Counted from the stretch's first letter, positions 31,281 to 43,940 are shown. The stretch is DNA of 58,500 nucleotides from Adiantum capillus-veneris (GCA_014529385.2 CM043960.1:79213332-79271831), one strand, 5' to 3'. Made by a program: numbers and translations. Notes: generated from the letters alone by a model not told the origin.

Positions 31281-33966
31281 TCCAGATTTGACCTACGACT
31301 TGTGTATTTGGCGTTTCTTCTGTCCGTTTGACCTACGGATTTCCATACACGCTCTTGACATTGCTTTAAGACTACCTAATGGACTACGGATGGTTTCAGT
31401 AGGCATAGAAGTCATTTCCGAAATCCGTTTGCGTTTTTCCGTAGAAAAACACAACCGGATTTGACCTACGGCTTGTGTATTTGGCGTTAATTCAAACCCA
31501 TTGACTTACAGCTTGCCATACACACTCTTGACATTGCTTTAACACTACTTAATGGACTACGGATGGTTTTGGTAGGCATAGAAGCCATTTCCGAAGTCCG
31601 TTTGTATTTTTTCGTAGAAAAACGCAACCAGATTTGACCTACGGCTTGCCATACGCGCTCTTGAAATTTCCTAAAGACTACCTAATGAACTATGGATGGT
31701 TTCAATAGGCATAGAAGCCATTTCCGAAGTCCGTTTGCGTTTTTCGTAGAAAAACGCAACCGGATTTGACCTACGGCTTGTGTATTTGACATTTCTTCTG
31801 TCCATTTAACCTATGGCTTGCCATACATGGTCTTGACATTGCCTTAAGACTACTTAATGGACTACGGATGGTTCTGGTAGGCGTAGAATCAGTTTTCGAA
31901 GTCCGTCTGCGTTTTTTCGTAGAAAAACGCAATCGGATTTGACCTACGACTTGTGTATTTGGCGTTTCTTCTATCCGTTTGACCTACGGCTGGCCATACA
32001 CACTCTTGACATTTCTTTAAGACTACCTAATGGACTACGGATGGTTTCAGTAGGCATAGAAAGTCATTTCCGAAATCCGTTTGCGTTTTTCTGTAGAAAA
32101 ACGCAACCGGATTTGACCTACGGCTTGTGTATTTGGCGTTAATTCAAACCCATTGACCTACGGCTTGCCATACACGCTCTTGATATTTCTTTAAGACTAC
32201 TTAATGAACTACAGATGGTTTCGGTAGGCATAGAAGCCATTTCCGAAGTCCGTCTACGTTTTTCCCTAGAAAAACACAATCGGATTTGACATACGGCTTG
32301 TGTATTTGACGTTTCTTCTGTCCGTTTAACCTACGGCTTGCCATACACGGTCTTGAAATTGCCTAAAGACTACCTAATGGACTACGGATGGTTTCGGTAG
32401 GCATAGAATCAGTTTTCAAAGATTGTTTGCTTTTTTTTGTGAAAAACGCAACCGGATTTGACATACGGCTTGTGTATTTGACGTTTCTTCTGTCCGTTTG
32501 ACCTATGGCTTCCCATACATGCTCTTGCCATTGATTTAAGACTACTTAATGAACTACGGGTGGTTTCGGTAGGCATAAAAGCCATTTCCGAAGTCCGTTT
32601 GCGTTTTTCCGTAGAAAAATGCAACCAGATTTGACCTACGGCTTGTGTATTTGGCGTTTCTTCTATCCGTTTGACCTACGGCTTGCCATACGCGCTCTGA
32701 CATTGCTTAAAGACTACCTAATGGACTATGGATGGTTTCAGTAGGCATAGAAGCCATTTCCGAAGTCTGTTTGCGTTTTTTCGTAGAAAAACGCAACAGG
32801 ATTTGACCTACGGCTTGTGTATTTGACGTTTCTTCTGTCCGTTTAACCTACGGCTTGCCATACACGGTCTTGAAATTTCCTTAAGACTACTTAATGGACT
32901 ATGGATGGTTTCGATAGGCGTAGAATCAGTTTTTGAAGTCCGTCTGCATTTTTCCGTAGAAAAACGCAATCGGATTTGACCTACGGCTTGTGTATTTGGT
33001 GTTTCTTCTATCGGTTTGACCTACGGCGTTCCATACGCACTCTTGAAATTGCTTTAAGACTACCTAATGGACTACGGATGGTTTCAGTAGGTGTAGAAGT
33101 CATTTCCAAAATCCGTTTGCATTTTTTCGTAGAAAAACGCAACCGGATTCGACCAACGACTTGTGTATTTGGCGTTAATACAAACCCATTGACCTACGGC
33201 TTGCCATACACGCTCTTGACATTGCTTTAAGACTACTTAATGAACTACGGATGGTTTCGGTAGGCATAGAAGCCATTTTCGAAGTCCGTCTACGTTTTTC
33301 CATAGAAAAACGCAACCGGATTTGACCTACGGCTTGTGTATTTGGCGTTTCTTCTATCCGTTTGACCTACGGCTTGCCATACGCGCTCTTGACATTGCCT
33401 AAAGACTACCTAATCGTCTATGGATGGTTTCAATAGACAAAGAAGCCATTTCCGAAGTCCGTTTGCGTTTTTTCGTAGAAAAACGCAACCGGATTTGAGC
33501 TACGGCTTGTGTATTTGACGTTTCTTCTATCCGTTTGACCTACGGCTTGCCATACGCGCTCTTGACATTGCCTAAAGACTACCTAATGGACTACGAATGG
33601 TTTCGGTAGGCATAGAATCAGTTTTCCAAGGCCGTCTGCGTTTTTCGTAGAAAAACGCAACCGGATTTGACCTACGGCTTGTGTATTTGACGTTTCTTCT
33701 GTCCGTTTGACCTACGGCTTGCCATACACGCTCTTGACATTGCCTTAAGACTACCTAATGGACTACGGATGGTTTCGGTAGGCATAGAATCCATTTTTGA
33801 AGTCCGTTTGCTTTTTTCCATAGAAAAACGCAACCGGATTTTACCTATGGCGTAGAAGCCATTTATGAAGTCCGTTTGCGTTTTTCCATAGAAAAATCCA
33901 ACCGGACTTCAGAAACGGCTTGTATTTTGGGCGTTTCTTCTATGCGTTTGACCTACGGCTTGTTAT
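31281..33966. repeat. Satellite array inside CACTA 1, about 15 units of about 173 bp
   Basis: Each unit contains TTTGACCTACGGCTTG twice (once before TGTATTTGGCGTTTCTTCT and once before CCATACACGCTCTTGA). It then has TAATGGACTACGGATGGTTT, AGGCATAGAAGCCATTTCCG and an inverted repeat GCGTTTTTC...GAAAAACGC. Units start near 31285, 31459, 31632, 31764, 31936 and so on. Some lack about 40 bp. Divergence between units is moderate. No coding potential is seen. Confidence 0.9.
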
Positions 33967-34334
33967 ATGTCCCCGCCCAACCTTTTTTGAGGAGGAAGCT
34001 TGTCTCTAACAGCAACGACGGCGCTGTTGTTGCTCCCTAGAGGACTTTCATGTGTAAAGGTGAGAGTTGAGATTCGAATGTATTTTGAGCTGGTCAAATG
34101 AAGTCAAAGAAGCTCAAGAGGAGTGTCACATGTCGGCCGGTTATTAAAAATGCTAGAGGAGAGTGAGAGAGAAGCTCTGTGGAGCGCTGTGATGGTTTTT
34201 TGAGCAAGCAATGAGCCACCATCTTTGCCTTTTGTATTTTGTTGCTCCTCCCTTTCCCTTTTCTTCTTCTATTCTCCTCTCGTACTAGCCGCGGCGCCGA
34301 CGGAGCATGTGTACCCCCGGGCCACTAGTTCTTT

Positions 34335-34385
<51 letters not shown>

Positions 34386-35030
34386 GAGAGATTGTGTGTG
34401 CTTTACATGTTGTCACTAAGAATGCCGAATGATGACAGTAAGATGCAAACGTTTCCGTTGGTCATGCAGGGATATGCAAACTTTTTGTTAATGTATTTAA
34501 AGCTTTTTTATTCTATTTTTGGATATACAAAACCCTAAAACTAATTAACTTTAACCCTAAAATTAATTTCAAGAAACCCTAAAATACAATTAACAATAAC
34601 AAATTTGAATATAAAATTAAATAACAATAACAAATTAAAATTAAACAACAATAACAATTTGAATTTTAAAATTAAATAACAAATTTAAATATAAAATTAA
34701 ATCCAAATTAAAATTAATGTGTGTGTGTGCATGTGTGAGAGAGCAATGAGATTGTGCACTCACATACACTCGTATGTGTGCACAAAGCTTCCGTAGTAGC
34801 TTCCACATCTGCAAAAAAAAAAACACACACACACACATTGTGTTACACACACACACACACACACACACACAACAATAACCCAAAAACAAGGACAAAAGGC
34901 GTACTTGCAACAAGTAGAGAAGATGTGATGGTGTTTGCCCAAGCCCTAGTAGTCCAAAGGTGCAGATCTGGCCGCGAGTTGAGCGAAGAGAGAGAGAGAA
35001 TGAGTTTTTGGAAACGCGCAGAAAATAAGC
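33967..35030. other. Non-coding interior of CACTA 1 with (CA)n tracts
   Basis: (CA)n occurs at about 34338-34378 and 34816-34871, and there is an AT-rich stretch with repeated AATTAAAAT/AACAATAAC units at 34540-34720. No gene is recognised. Confidence 0.6.
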
Positions 35031-35054
35031 TGGCGGTTTCGCTTCTACTAGTCG

Positions 35055-35260
35055 GCGTCGGTATACGCTGTTGGATACGCATTGGTATACACTGCTGTAT
35101 ACGCGTTGGTATACGCTGCTGTATACGCGTCAGTATCTGCATCAATATACGCGACGGAAATTAAAATTTGAATTTTTTTTAAATCTGAGCTTCCTCCAGT
35201 ATTGCCGATGCACATACCAACGCCCGCCAATGACGTCGGTAAGTTGGCATCGGTATTCAA
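35055..35260. repeat. 24-bp GTATACGC repeats, possible subterminal repeats of another CACTA element
   Basis: Three or more units of GGTATACGCTGCTGTATACG-type sequence (about 35055-35150) are followed by GCCGATGC/GCATCGGT inverted motifs. The stretch ends at GATCTCTAGTAG (about 35264-35275), which resembles an inverted CACTA terminus (CACTACTAGAGATC) with its last bases lost. No left partner was found. Confidence 0.4.
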
Positions 35261-35274
35261 GTGATCTCTAGTAG

Positions 35275-35275
<1 letters not shown>

Positions 35276-35370
<95 letters not shown>

Positions 35371-35445
35371 AGTGGAGAGCGATACAGAGAGAGAGATAGG
35401 GAAATAGGAAAATAGAGAGAGAAAGAGAGATAGAGATAGCGAGCG

Positions 35446-35479
<34 letters not shown>

Positions 35480-35520
35480 GGTACGTAGACAGAGAGAGAG
35501 AAATAGAGAGATAGAGAGTG

Positions 35521-35560
<40 letters not shown>

Positions 35561-35606
35561 CTTCCCTCTCTCTCTATTCCCTATCTCTTTCTCTCTCTCT
35601 ATTTTC

Positions 35607-35652
<46 letters not shown>

Positions 35653-35655
35653 ATC
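35276..35655. repeat. Compound (CT)n/(AT)n/(GA)n microsatellite, partly palindromic
   Basis: (CT)n-(AT)n-(GA)n at 35276-35366 is self-complementary. After GA-rich spacers the order repeats as (AT)n(GA)n...(CT)n to 35647. Confidence 0.85.
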
Positions 35656-36060
35656 GAACGAGTGGCTGAGATAGGGAGATCTAGATGCCCACGACTGCGG
35701 AGGACTACAGAACATCGACAAAGGCTGCATCAGAGGATCCAGGTCACTTTGGCTCGACATGCACAACGCCCAGTCAGACTACTGACCATGGAGAAGATTG
35801 ATGAGATCCGCCAACGATAGATGTTGGATCTCCTATGATCTACCTATCCCAGCTAGCTGTTTTAGCCGTTTAGTCCACACCTAGCAGTTTAGGATTCCAT
35901 AATATTTTATTTTGTCATTTTGTCATCTTTTTACTCTGACTTTGTATCAGATCCACCACATTGTAACTTTCTTGTCTTATAGGTCACTTTGGCCTTTCGA
36001 AGACGTTAATATAACATTTCATTTCATTTCTCTCTTTAATTTTTCTTTCTTTAAATTTAA
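35640..36060 (+). other. Possible last exon and 3' UTR of a CACTA gene
   Basis: A short Arg/Gln-rich frame (35648-35819) ends MEKIDEIRQR followed by a stop. A T-rich stretch follows that looks like a 3' UTR. It could be a remnant of a CACTA second gene on the plus strand. There is no clear family match. Confidence 0.25.
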
Positions 36061-36069
36061 TTTCCTACA

Positions 36070-36077
36070 CATACATT

Positions 36078-36137
<60 letters not shown>

Positions 36138-36165
36138 TACACACACACACACACACACACGATGT
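36070..36165. repeat. (CT)n and (CA)n microsatellites
   Basis: (CT)n runs at about 36080-36134, closely followed by (CA)n at about 36141-36160. Confidence 0.9.
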
Positions 36166-36294
36166 AGAGAGAGAGAGGGGTTGGGGGGGGAGTGACATAA
36201 TACCTGCGTAGCAGGTTTCGGCCAAGATTTGAGCAGGCAAAAATGGCCCCTGCGCGCGCGGATTTTCCTTTTTTTCCCAAATTTTTTTGCATCG

Positions 36295-36479
36295 CAAACT
36301 GCGTCGATATACCCGTGGGAATTTGCGTCGATATACGCGTGGCAAACAATGCCTTTCACTCGTATATCGACGCGCACTACGACGTGTATATCGACGTGCT
36401 CTAATTATGTCGATATACGCGTGGAAAGACATGGCCGTCGATATATGATGCGTTGATATCTTCATGTTATGTTGTAGTG
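36295..36479. repeat. Right subterminal repeats and terminus of CACTA 1
   Basis: Repeated GTCGATATACGCGTGG and inverted ATATCGACG motifs are spaced 20-30 bp apart, ending at TTGTAGTG (36479). Confidence 0.85.
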
Positions 36480-36482
36480 TTA

Positions 36483-37940
36483 GTCACATTAAGCTAATCT
36501 CTAAGTTCTCACACCCACACAAAAATCTCTCTCTGCTTGCACCTCGGGGGATCCACCATGAAAAACTTACCGCACCATGTAAGTGCAAGGGAGGGGGTTT
36601 TTTTTACAATTTACACAAGCGTATAAATTAAGGGTAGGCCCCCAATAATTTATCTCCCAAGCTTTAAAAAAGGGAAGGGGTATCATATTTAGGGGGGGTG
36701 AGGGGGGGGAGAAGTGAGAAAAAAGAAACATGAGAGGAAGTTTTTGTGTTTCAAAATCATGGCTTCCCAATAGATTATGCCCTCTAACTTGTGATTCAAT
36801 AGCTAAAAAGATACATGCAGGAACTAACTCTGCTTTGTATCAATTGCTTGTTTTGTGATTATAGTTCATTTGTTGAGGGATGAAAGCTATAAATAGTTTT
36901 TATAGATGCAAATTTACACAAAGAACTTAACAAAACTTTATAACCATGTTTTTTGAGTAATTTAGATGGGTCAAAATTAGACAAGTACCTAGAGTGCAGG
37001 CTGAACGGGCATATAGTTTGAAAGTCAAACTAAAACACATTGAGGATACATCTAGTTATCAAGAGAAGTGGTTCCTTAATATGTTGCCAGTCACTATGCT
37101 ACACGTTCTTTGACTAGTTTTACTTAGTTAGATCATGTGAGTCCTAAATTCTATATATAAGATATGGGTATGATAGTTTCTAGCATTGATTGTGGCATAA
37201 GCGTAGAAAGGGGGGTCATATTCCCTAATATGATTCATATATAGCAGTTTTATCAAAGTGGTCCACTCGCAGGTGGCATCCTATTTTGTATATAGAGTGA
37301 ATCCCCCGGGGCTTGCACACTCTTGGTGATGCAAGGCATTTTTTTCCCCATCTCTCCCTTGCTCTCTCTCCTCCGTCTACCATCTTTTCCTTCTTCTCCT
37401 CCACCCACCATATTTTCTTTTTCTCTTTTGAAACCTATGGGAGCATATCTAGAGATTCCTCTTAATCAATAATGTTAAAATTCTATTTGGCACTCCTGAC
37501 ACATTACTTTCCCATTTTGAATGCTATGGCATTTCTAATTTCTAGATTACATACCCTATTCGTTCTCCTTCTCTCTTTTTTTTTCAGAATCACAAAAGTG
37601 AGTGGATGAATTGAAATCACAAATATAAATGTAGAGAATAACTTGAAGCTTGAGTTAAGCCTTGCGAAATTTCATATTACATCAAAAAGCTACCAAGACT
37701 TGCAATTAACCCCTCGTATTTGGTCAGCCCTAATTGGTGTGTACAATGTTCATGACCCTAGACCATTCGTCCAAGTCCTTGCTTTTACCAATCTTACGCT
37801 CTTGAATGATCTTTGTGAAGCTAGCAGTTGTAGGATCATTCTCAAACACCTGATAGTTTCTAGCCTTCTAGATTTTCTTAAAGTACTAGAATCTAACAAT
37901 TTGTGTGCATACAAGTAGAGTTGCATTTTCCATCACATCC
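36483..37940. other. Non-coding stretch with one unrecognised frame
   Basis: The plus frame 37643-37918 (LSLAKFHITSKSYQDLQLTP onward) has no recognised domain. The rest is AT-rich without repeats of note. It may be old LINE debris, as on the right. Confidence 0.35.
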
Positions 37941-38930
37941 CCCAAAGGAACATGTCATTCTTGAAGAACCCTTTTTTCTAAGTCTTTTATATCCATTTAC
38001 AAGTCTTCCTTTCTAGTCCACTTATAACCTGGCAATCCTTGCTGCATGATGTCTTCACAAGCCATGTTGCAACTCAAACATCTATCAGAGCCAATCCTAT
38101 GGGAAGAATATTTACTCCTGTTGGCAAAGCCTTCCATAATTACTTCCATAGAAAGAACTTCATTGCCAATGGCCATTGGGTATTCCATATGTTATTCGCT
38201 ATTGCCACCCATCTTGCCTCCAACATTGCTTTCCCCATTGCTTGTTGAGAGGGGAGAACCAATTAGATGAGAACATTAGAGTGAGATAGATATCCTTGGC
38301 TTTCAGATTACCAAAGTACCTGCTCTTGAGTCATTGCCAAGCTTTCCACTCAAATGTGGACTCACACATTGGCATACAGTAGTTATCAAGCCCATCTAGT
38401 ACTCTGTTGACCAGCAATCTTTCAGTCCCACTAAGATAGAACTTGGTAGCCAATTGGTTTGTTCCTTTCCAGCTCCTGTTTTTGCTTTCCGAAAAATGGG
38501 ATAGTTATCTTAGTCCTTTATTGTTTATCTTTCTAGCTATTTCTCTCCAAACGGGGCTCAAAGCAATGTTTCCATCTTTAGAGAGCCAAGGGGACCAGTA
38601 AGTGATTAAGTTTTGGAAATACCTTGTTGCATCTCCCCACTCTAGTGCCTTCGATGCTCTAGTACACTTCCATAATAATTCGCTTGTTGTGACTCCAAGT
38701 CTAAGGCTAGTCCTTTGAGGGGTGAATATTTTGTTGTGTACCTCTAGACCTTTCTACCAGACACCTTGAGAGAAAAGTTTTTCCTTGCTAATCATGTCCT
38801 TTGTCACAATGACCCGTGCCTAGTCTTGCTTAGTGATTGATGTAAGGCATTTGGCACACTTGGCCTCTACATGGATAATAGAATTGAGAGTCTCAATGCC
38901 TCCTTGCTCCACTAGTCTCGCAACAGAATC
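37941..38930 (-). pseudogene. LINE ORF2 C-terminal fragment (zf-RVT region)
   Basis: Across several frames the minus strand reads LATKFYLSGTERLLVNRVLD and NYCMPMCESTFEWKAWQ. It then reads ARWVAIANNIWNTQWPLAMK followed by FFLWK...LWKALPTGVNIL. The last block is the zf-RVT signature of plant LINEs (IW....P.K..FFLW......LPT). Several stops and shifts are present. Confidence 0.6.
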
Positions 38931-39409
38931 TTCTTCTCTATAAAAGGAAAAATTTTAAACAAGCCCTTCTATTGGATTGAAAGAATGTATTGGTGGTGTC
39001 ACTTTTAGCACCTTTTAGTGGTACCCTTTTCCAAAACTATACGAGCCAAGTGGACTCGCCAAATTGATGCTAGAGCACAAAAGCCGTATCATAGGGGCAA
39101 CTAGGTGATCAACCAAAAGACATTGAAGAAACAAGAGCCTCACTTCTTAAAAATGCTAATAGAACTAGAGCACCGACAGAAGCTGACCTCCTAGAAAAAA
39201 TCATCATTGATTGAAGATAAATGCTCGCATGCCTTACAATATCCTTGCACAAGGAAAATTCATGAGAATGGGATAGAATGAAAAATAAGTCTTCAAGTAG
39301 TTCTAGGATAACCTGAAAACCCCTATTACTCGCTTGGTAGACAGCTTATTTAGAGAGAGTGCTCGACCAAGTGTGAAAATAAGTATTGTCAAGCATATTA
39401 TACATAAGC

Positions 39410-41040
39410 GGGTGTACTACTCCCAGTTAAAGTAGTGGCAGCCTATAATGATGATGATATTTGCATAAAAAAATATTGCTAAAGCCATTGCCCTAAGGCT
39501 ATCTCCAATCTTGGATAAGATAAGGTGATTCTCACAACAATGGTTGTAGAGTATGTTAACTTCACCAAATAGGAATGTATCCTCCTCCAGCTTGACCTTC
39601 ACAAAGCTTATGATAAAATTTCCATGGTAGCACATAGGATAAGTTATGAAGGCTCTGGCTTTGGACCCCAAAATGTGCCACCGTGGTGCACACCTGAAGA
39701 GCAAATAAGTCCTCAAAACTTCTCTTTGATAGCATAGTTGTGAGCCTTTGAAGCTAGAAGGTCAATCAAACAAGGCTACCCTTTGGTCCCTAGCCTCTCT
39801 AGCTTCTATGTAATTGACTCTTATCTCCTACCTACTATGGTCAAGAAAAGAATTGAGAAAGGGAACGTTTAATGCCTCTCTCCCACATAGTAAACAACTC
39901 TTGGACAAACTATTTGATGACAATTAATTCTCTGTTTTTTTTTTTTGAAATCCACCCCTCAAATACTAAAAAAGATCATAGCAATAGTGCAAATGTTTTC
40001 CATAGCCTTAGGGTCTAAATGCAACATTGAGAACTTGATCTTGATCTCCCTCCTAGACAATTATTCCTTTGTCACGTCTTAGTGGTTAGGAGAAATTGTC
40101 TCTAAAGACATAGTGTTTCACCACCATGGGGGGTCTCCACTAGGGGTAAGGATCTTTGACAAACATAAGTTTTAGTGGGGTCATGGAAAAAATTAGGAGT
40201 AAGACGAGAAGATGGGAGTATGTGCTTCTTTCCTTTCACAAAAGCAGAGTGAAGGTAGTCAATTTGTTCATGACTCCACACTAATCCATGTTCTCTCCAA
40301 TTGTGAAAATGACCAAATAAAATTGCAAAGAGTCTCTAGAACCTATGAAATTCTTCTTACGAAGAGAAAGGTCCAATTATACTATAGCATGATAGTGGGG
40401 AAAATGGGAGAGGGCTGCTAAACCCAAGGAGTAGGGAAAATTTGTCATACTCACCTTGGTGGTACATGTGGAGGCCATTGTGCCAAGTTTGTGGTGTTAA
40501 TAATGAACCAAGATCAAGCCTATGGCCTTATGACATGGGATATGATACACAAGGTAAAGCTCTTCTCCCAAGAGGACCCCATGAAAACAGGTAGGAGCTC
40601 AAAAAAGCTGATGGAACCACTCTAGGAATACATTGTCAGGTGTTTTTTGAATGGGCAAAAAGCTGATAAGCAATGCTAGAACGCCTGCCAAACTACTCTT
40701 GTATATACATGTACATACCTAGGAGTGTATTTCAGAAGTCACGTTTGTGATCGTAGTCGTACAAAGGAGGGGCAAAGATGATGGATTTTGAACTGTTCTC
40801 AATCAGTGCGTTCCAAAGAGGGGCTCCTCTATCACCAAGCACGGTTGAAATTTCTACACAATTGCCAGAGCGCAGTCAAGGTGTCAGGTATTCTCACAAA
40901 GATGGCTGCAGCAATTGCGAGACCGGTAGTGCATGCCAGTTTGAGGTCCCTCGGATGTGTTTCTTGGACATTGGCAACATGTGGAGGTGGAACCAACAAA
41001 GGGGATGGAGCTAAGAGAGGTCATCGGCATACCATGCCTG
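39410..41040 (+). pseudogene. LINE reverse transcriptase remnant
   Basis: Plus-strand frames give IAKAIALRLSPILDKIR (about 39478-39528), LLQLDLHKAYDKIS (about 39577-39620) and ARRSIKQGYPLVPSLSSFY (about 39750-39810). These are the conserved blocks KA.A.RL, D..KAYD and R...QG.PL.P of L1-type RT. The catalytic F/YADD block is not recognisable. Frames near 40212-40420 and 40788-41030 (LNCSQSVRSKEGLLYHQARL) may be the thumb/connection part. The orientation is opposite to the neighbouring 37.9-38.9 kb fragment. Confidence 0.6.
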
Positions 41041-42420
41041 CTTTGTGATTGTTTTGGTCAATGTAGTCTCCCTATCGAAGTATGAAAGTGGGCATAGAAG
41101 CCTTGGTGGGAATCAAGCCTTGAGTAAGCAAAAAAAGGAGATAAAATATGGATTTTTGAATTGTCTGCAATTATTGCACGCATGGTATGCACGTGAAAAG
41201 CCGCCATGAATCGCAGATAGAGCCGAAAAGGGGCAACCAGAGGAGAAAGGGGGGCTGCAATCACCAGAGAGGGGAAGCCAAAGGCTCTCAAGGACAGGCT
41301 AGGTGGTGCTGCAAAGGAGCTCAGAGAGGACGCTGCAGAAGCGGGATGAAAGGGCGAGAGAAGGAATTCTGCAGGAGCACGAGGGCTCAGGAAAAATGAT
41401 GCCGAGCTCGAGAGGGGAACAGCCAGGCTGGGTGGCACAGAGAAACAAGGGAGGAGGCAAGGGAGGCCATCTAAGCAGCTGTGGAGGTAGTAGAGCCACT
41501 ATCGATACTAGAAGAGGCCATTCCGAGAAGCAATTAGAGGGGGCGAAGTCCTCAGTAATTGAAGGAGAATCGAGAGAGAGAAGCGGGGGAGAGCTCTCTG
41601 GAAACAACCATCTCCAAGTCAAGGGGTCGTCAAGCATAACCGGGCCACGTCCACATCAAGGGAGAGGGGGTCTAAAGTAAGAGGCGAGTGGCCTTGTACG
41701 ACACTGTACAGCTAGTGCCAAGAAGGGAAGGTGTTGGAACGAGCTCACGAGCTAATATTGCAGAGGGCCGAGAGTGGCCAGGAGATGAATGAAGGGAGCG
41801 GTTGCAGAGAGCTACACCATCAGCTAAAAGAACCAATGGGGCCTGCCGTTTTAAGAAGGAGAGAGACTTTGTGGTGCTGTGCAACCTGAGTTTCAAGTTA
41901 AGGGAGGAGAGGCCGCCACTAAATTAAGAGGGAGGTGTCCGGGTTCTGTGAGTGACATAGGGAGCAATAGCTGAAGACCTACCTTGGAAGCAAAGGGTCG
42001 AGAGGGAGCACTTCTAAAGGCAATTCAATCTCTCCAGCTGGATAAGGTTTTCCGCTATGAATTAGCATCCGTCTATATTCTCATGCACTGAAAATTTATA
42101 TTGGGAGTCCGTTGTACACCTTGTCTTCTGGTATGCTCGTGTTATTAAATATGGAATTCAGTGCTTCACTATTCTCTCAAGAGCCTTCATGTAGTAAGTC
42201 TATACAAAAAACTTAAGAGAGAGGGATTTATTATCTGTTATGGTCAACCACAAGTAAGTGAATTATTCTTTGGTGGTTTAGTGGAGCACCTAGGCTTGGG
42301 TTGACAGCAGGATATGGTCTTCAAAGTGGTAAGTGCAAGTGTTTGAGTGGATAGGTTTGGGATCCCAAACTGACAAAGAGGCCAAGCTATAGAGGTATTT
42401 TGCTTCGGCTTTCTCTTGTC
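41041..42420. other. No gene seen
   Basis: Overlapping open frames on both strands at 41058-41680 come from purine-rich sequence (AGG/GAGA) that lacks stops. None has a recognisable domain. It could be LINE 5' debris. Confidence 0.5.
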
Positions 42421-42424
42421 AACG

Positions 42425-43135
42425 TGAAGCCAGGTGGCAACACAGGTGAGTTCGTGCATAATTGTTTGTGTTGAAGCACCAAAAGCAATAGAATGGGGGG
42501 AGAAAAAAAAAACTTCAAGAACTCCATCACATAACCCTTGGTCCCCTTGGCTATCTAAGATTGGATGTAAGGCCCTTCTAGAGAGAAATATCCATAAAAA
42601 CCAACAACAAGGATTAACACATTTAATTGAACTCTAGAATAGAAGCAACATGAGCTAGGAATTAGAAGCAACCTAGCTAGCTATGCAGTATAACTTCAAT
42701 AGAAATGAATGTATTCTGGTCAACAGACTTGGTAGTGAAGGTCTAAGTAATGTTCTAGGGCCTATTTGTGAGGCTTAATTTGATTGGAAAGTCTAGCATT
42801 GGCCCAAAAACCCAAATTTTTCTCTACCAAAAACAAGGGAAACATACATCGATCTTGTTCCAAAATTATATTGGTTCTCTTCCCTTAACAAACAACGGAG
42901 ATGGTTGTGTATTGTCAAAGTGGGAAGTAGTTGCAAGTAACATCTGGAACCCTCCATGGCCTAGCAAAATGAAGTTCTTCATTTGGAATATTGTACGGGG
43001 GTCTATACCTATTGGGATCAAGATGAAAGCATGAGGAATAGGTACAAAAAATTCTTTGAATTACATGAATCCAGGTGGCAACATGGGTGAGTTTGTGCAT
43101 AATTGTTTGCGCTAGAGTACCAAAACCTCAATCAT
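42425..43135 (+). pseudogene. LINE zf-RVT fragment flanked by about 65-bp direct repeats
   Basis: Frame 42768-43034 gives IGKSSIGPKTQIFLYQKQGK, then VVASNIWNPPWPSKMKFFIW and VRGSIPIGIKM, the zf-RVT block, homologous to the minus-strand fragment at 38.0-38.2 kb. Near-identical sequences with CCAGGTGGCAACA(C/T)(A/G)GGTGAG occur at about 42428-42485 and 43070-43130. Confidence 0.6.
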
Positions 43136-43144
43136 GAGAGGTCT

Positions 43145-43275
43145 TGGAAAATTCTCAAAATGGGAGCAGAAGACTTGGAAGATCTGCTTGTTTAAGAATG
43201 ATCTGCTCTTAGGAAGAAAGGTTTCCAAATCTCAAAATGGGAGCAAAAGACTTGGAAGATCCGCTTTTTGAAGAA
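43145..43275. repeat. Imperfect tandem duplication, about 74-bp unit
   Basis: TCTCAAAATGGGAGCA(G/A)AAG and ACTTGGAAGATC(T/C)GCTT occur at about 43153 and again at about 43227. This is just upstream of the gypsy gag frame. Confidence 0.75.
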
Positions 43276-43381
43276 TGAAAATCAGGCAAGAAGACAATTG
43301 CAATTTGTACCATCAGGAACAGGTACTTTACCTTTCAATCCACTCACGGTAAGAGTACTCAGAACACTTCTTGCACCTCCA

Positions 43382-43591
43382 ATGGCTGCACCAAATCCCA
43401 AAGTGGGCACGACAAAGTTCAGCGGGAAAACGTCCCAAGATGCTGACGTCCACGTTGGTTAGTTTCAAACAAGGTGGTCTGCAAGTGGTTATGATCCGTT
43501 ACATCCGGATGTAGTGAAAAAAGAGCGTTTTGCAACAACACTACAGGGTAAGGCCATGGATTGGTTCTTGCAGTATGGCATGGTAGCTTTT
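43382..43591 (+). pseudogene. gag: Gypsy gag, N-terminal part
   Basis: ATG 43382 starts MAAPNPKVGTTKFSGKTSQD. A TAG follows VHVG (43459-43461), and the frame then goes on with RWSASGYDPLHPDVVKKERF and LQGKAMDWFLQYGMVAF. The 'G.A..WF.Q' block is typical of Ty3/gypsy gag. The text stops exactly at the CACTA 2 insertion point. Confidence 0.75.
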
Positions 43592-43604
43592 CACTACAAG
43601 AGGT

Positions 43605-43765
43605 ACTTAATATTAGCCGCTCGCAGTGCGACGCTCAAATGTGAAAAACCACGGCGTCGCTATAGGCATTGCTATAAGCGTCGCTAAGTTATAAGTAACT
43701 TAGCGACGCTCATAGCGACGCCGTCAGGGGTAAAAAAATAACCGAGAGCGTCCAAAAACTCAGAT
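43605..43765. repeat. Left subterminal repeats of CACTA 2
   Basis: Direct and inverted copies of (T)AGCGACGC(T/C) occur, including a hairpin GCGTCGCTAAGTTA/TAACTTAGCGACGC at about 43677-43709. Confidence 0.85.
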
Positions 43766-43814
43766 CTCAGATCTGAGTTTTCGGTGCGCGCTCAAGCAAG
43801 CAAAGGTAACGCGC

Positions 43815-43940
43815 ACTCTCCCTCTCTCTCTCTCTTTCTTCTCCACACACACACACATACACACACACACACACGAGGAGAGGAAGGAGAGCCAAGTTTG
43901 CTCCTTCCCTCTCCTCACTCTCATGTTCCCTTCCCCTCTT

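Larger units (their letters stand above)
29720..36479 (-). mobile_element. CACTA transposon 1, 6.76 kb, TTA target duplication
   Basis: The left end is CACTACAACA at 29720 and the right end is TGTTGTAGTG at 36479, its inverted complement apart from internal differences. Both ends are directly flanked by TTA (29717-29719 and 36480-36482). Three-bp duplications and CACTA termini define the En/Spm superfamily. Subterminal repeats lie inside both ends. The interior holds a truncated TNP2 transposase on the minus strand, a large satellite array and microsatellites. It cannot encode a full transposase, so it would depend on another element. Confidence 0.9.

Noticed and set aside
41058-41680. Overlapping 110-126 codon frames on both strands
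   Set aside because: The sequence is purine-rich and lacks stops on either strand. Composition explains the openness and there is no domain.
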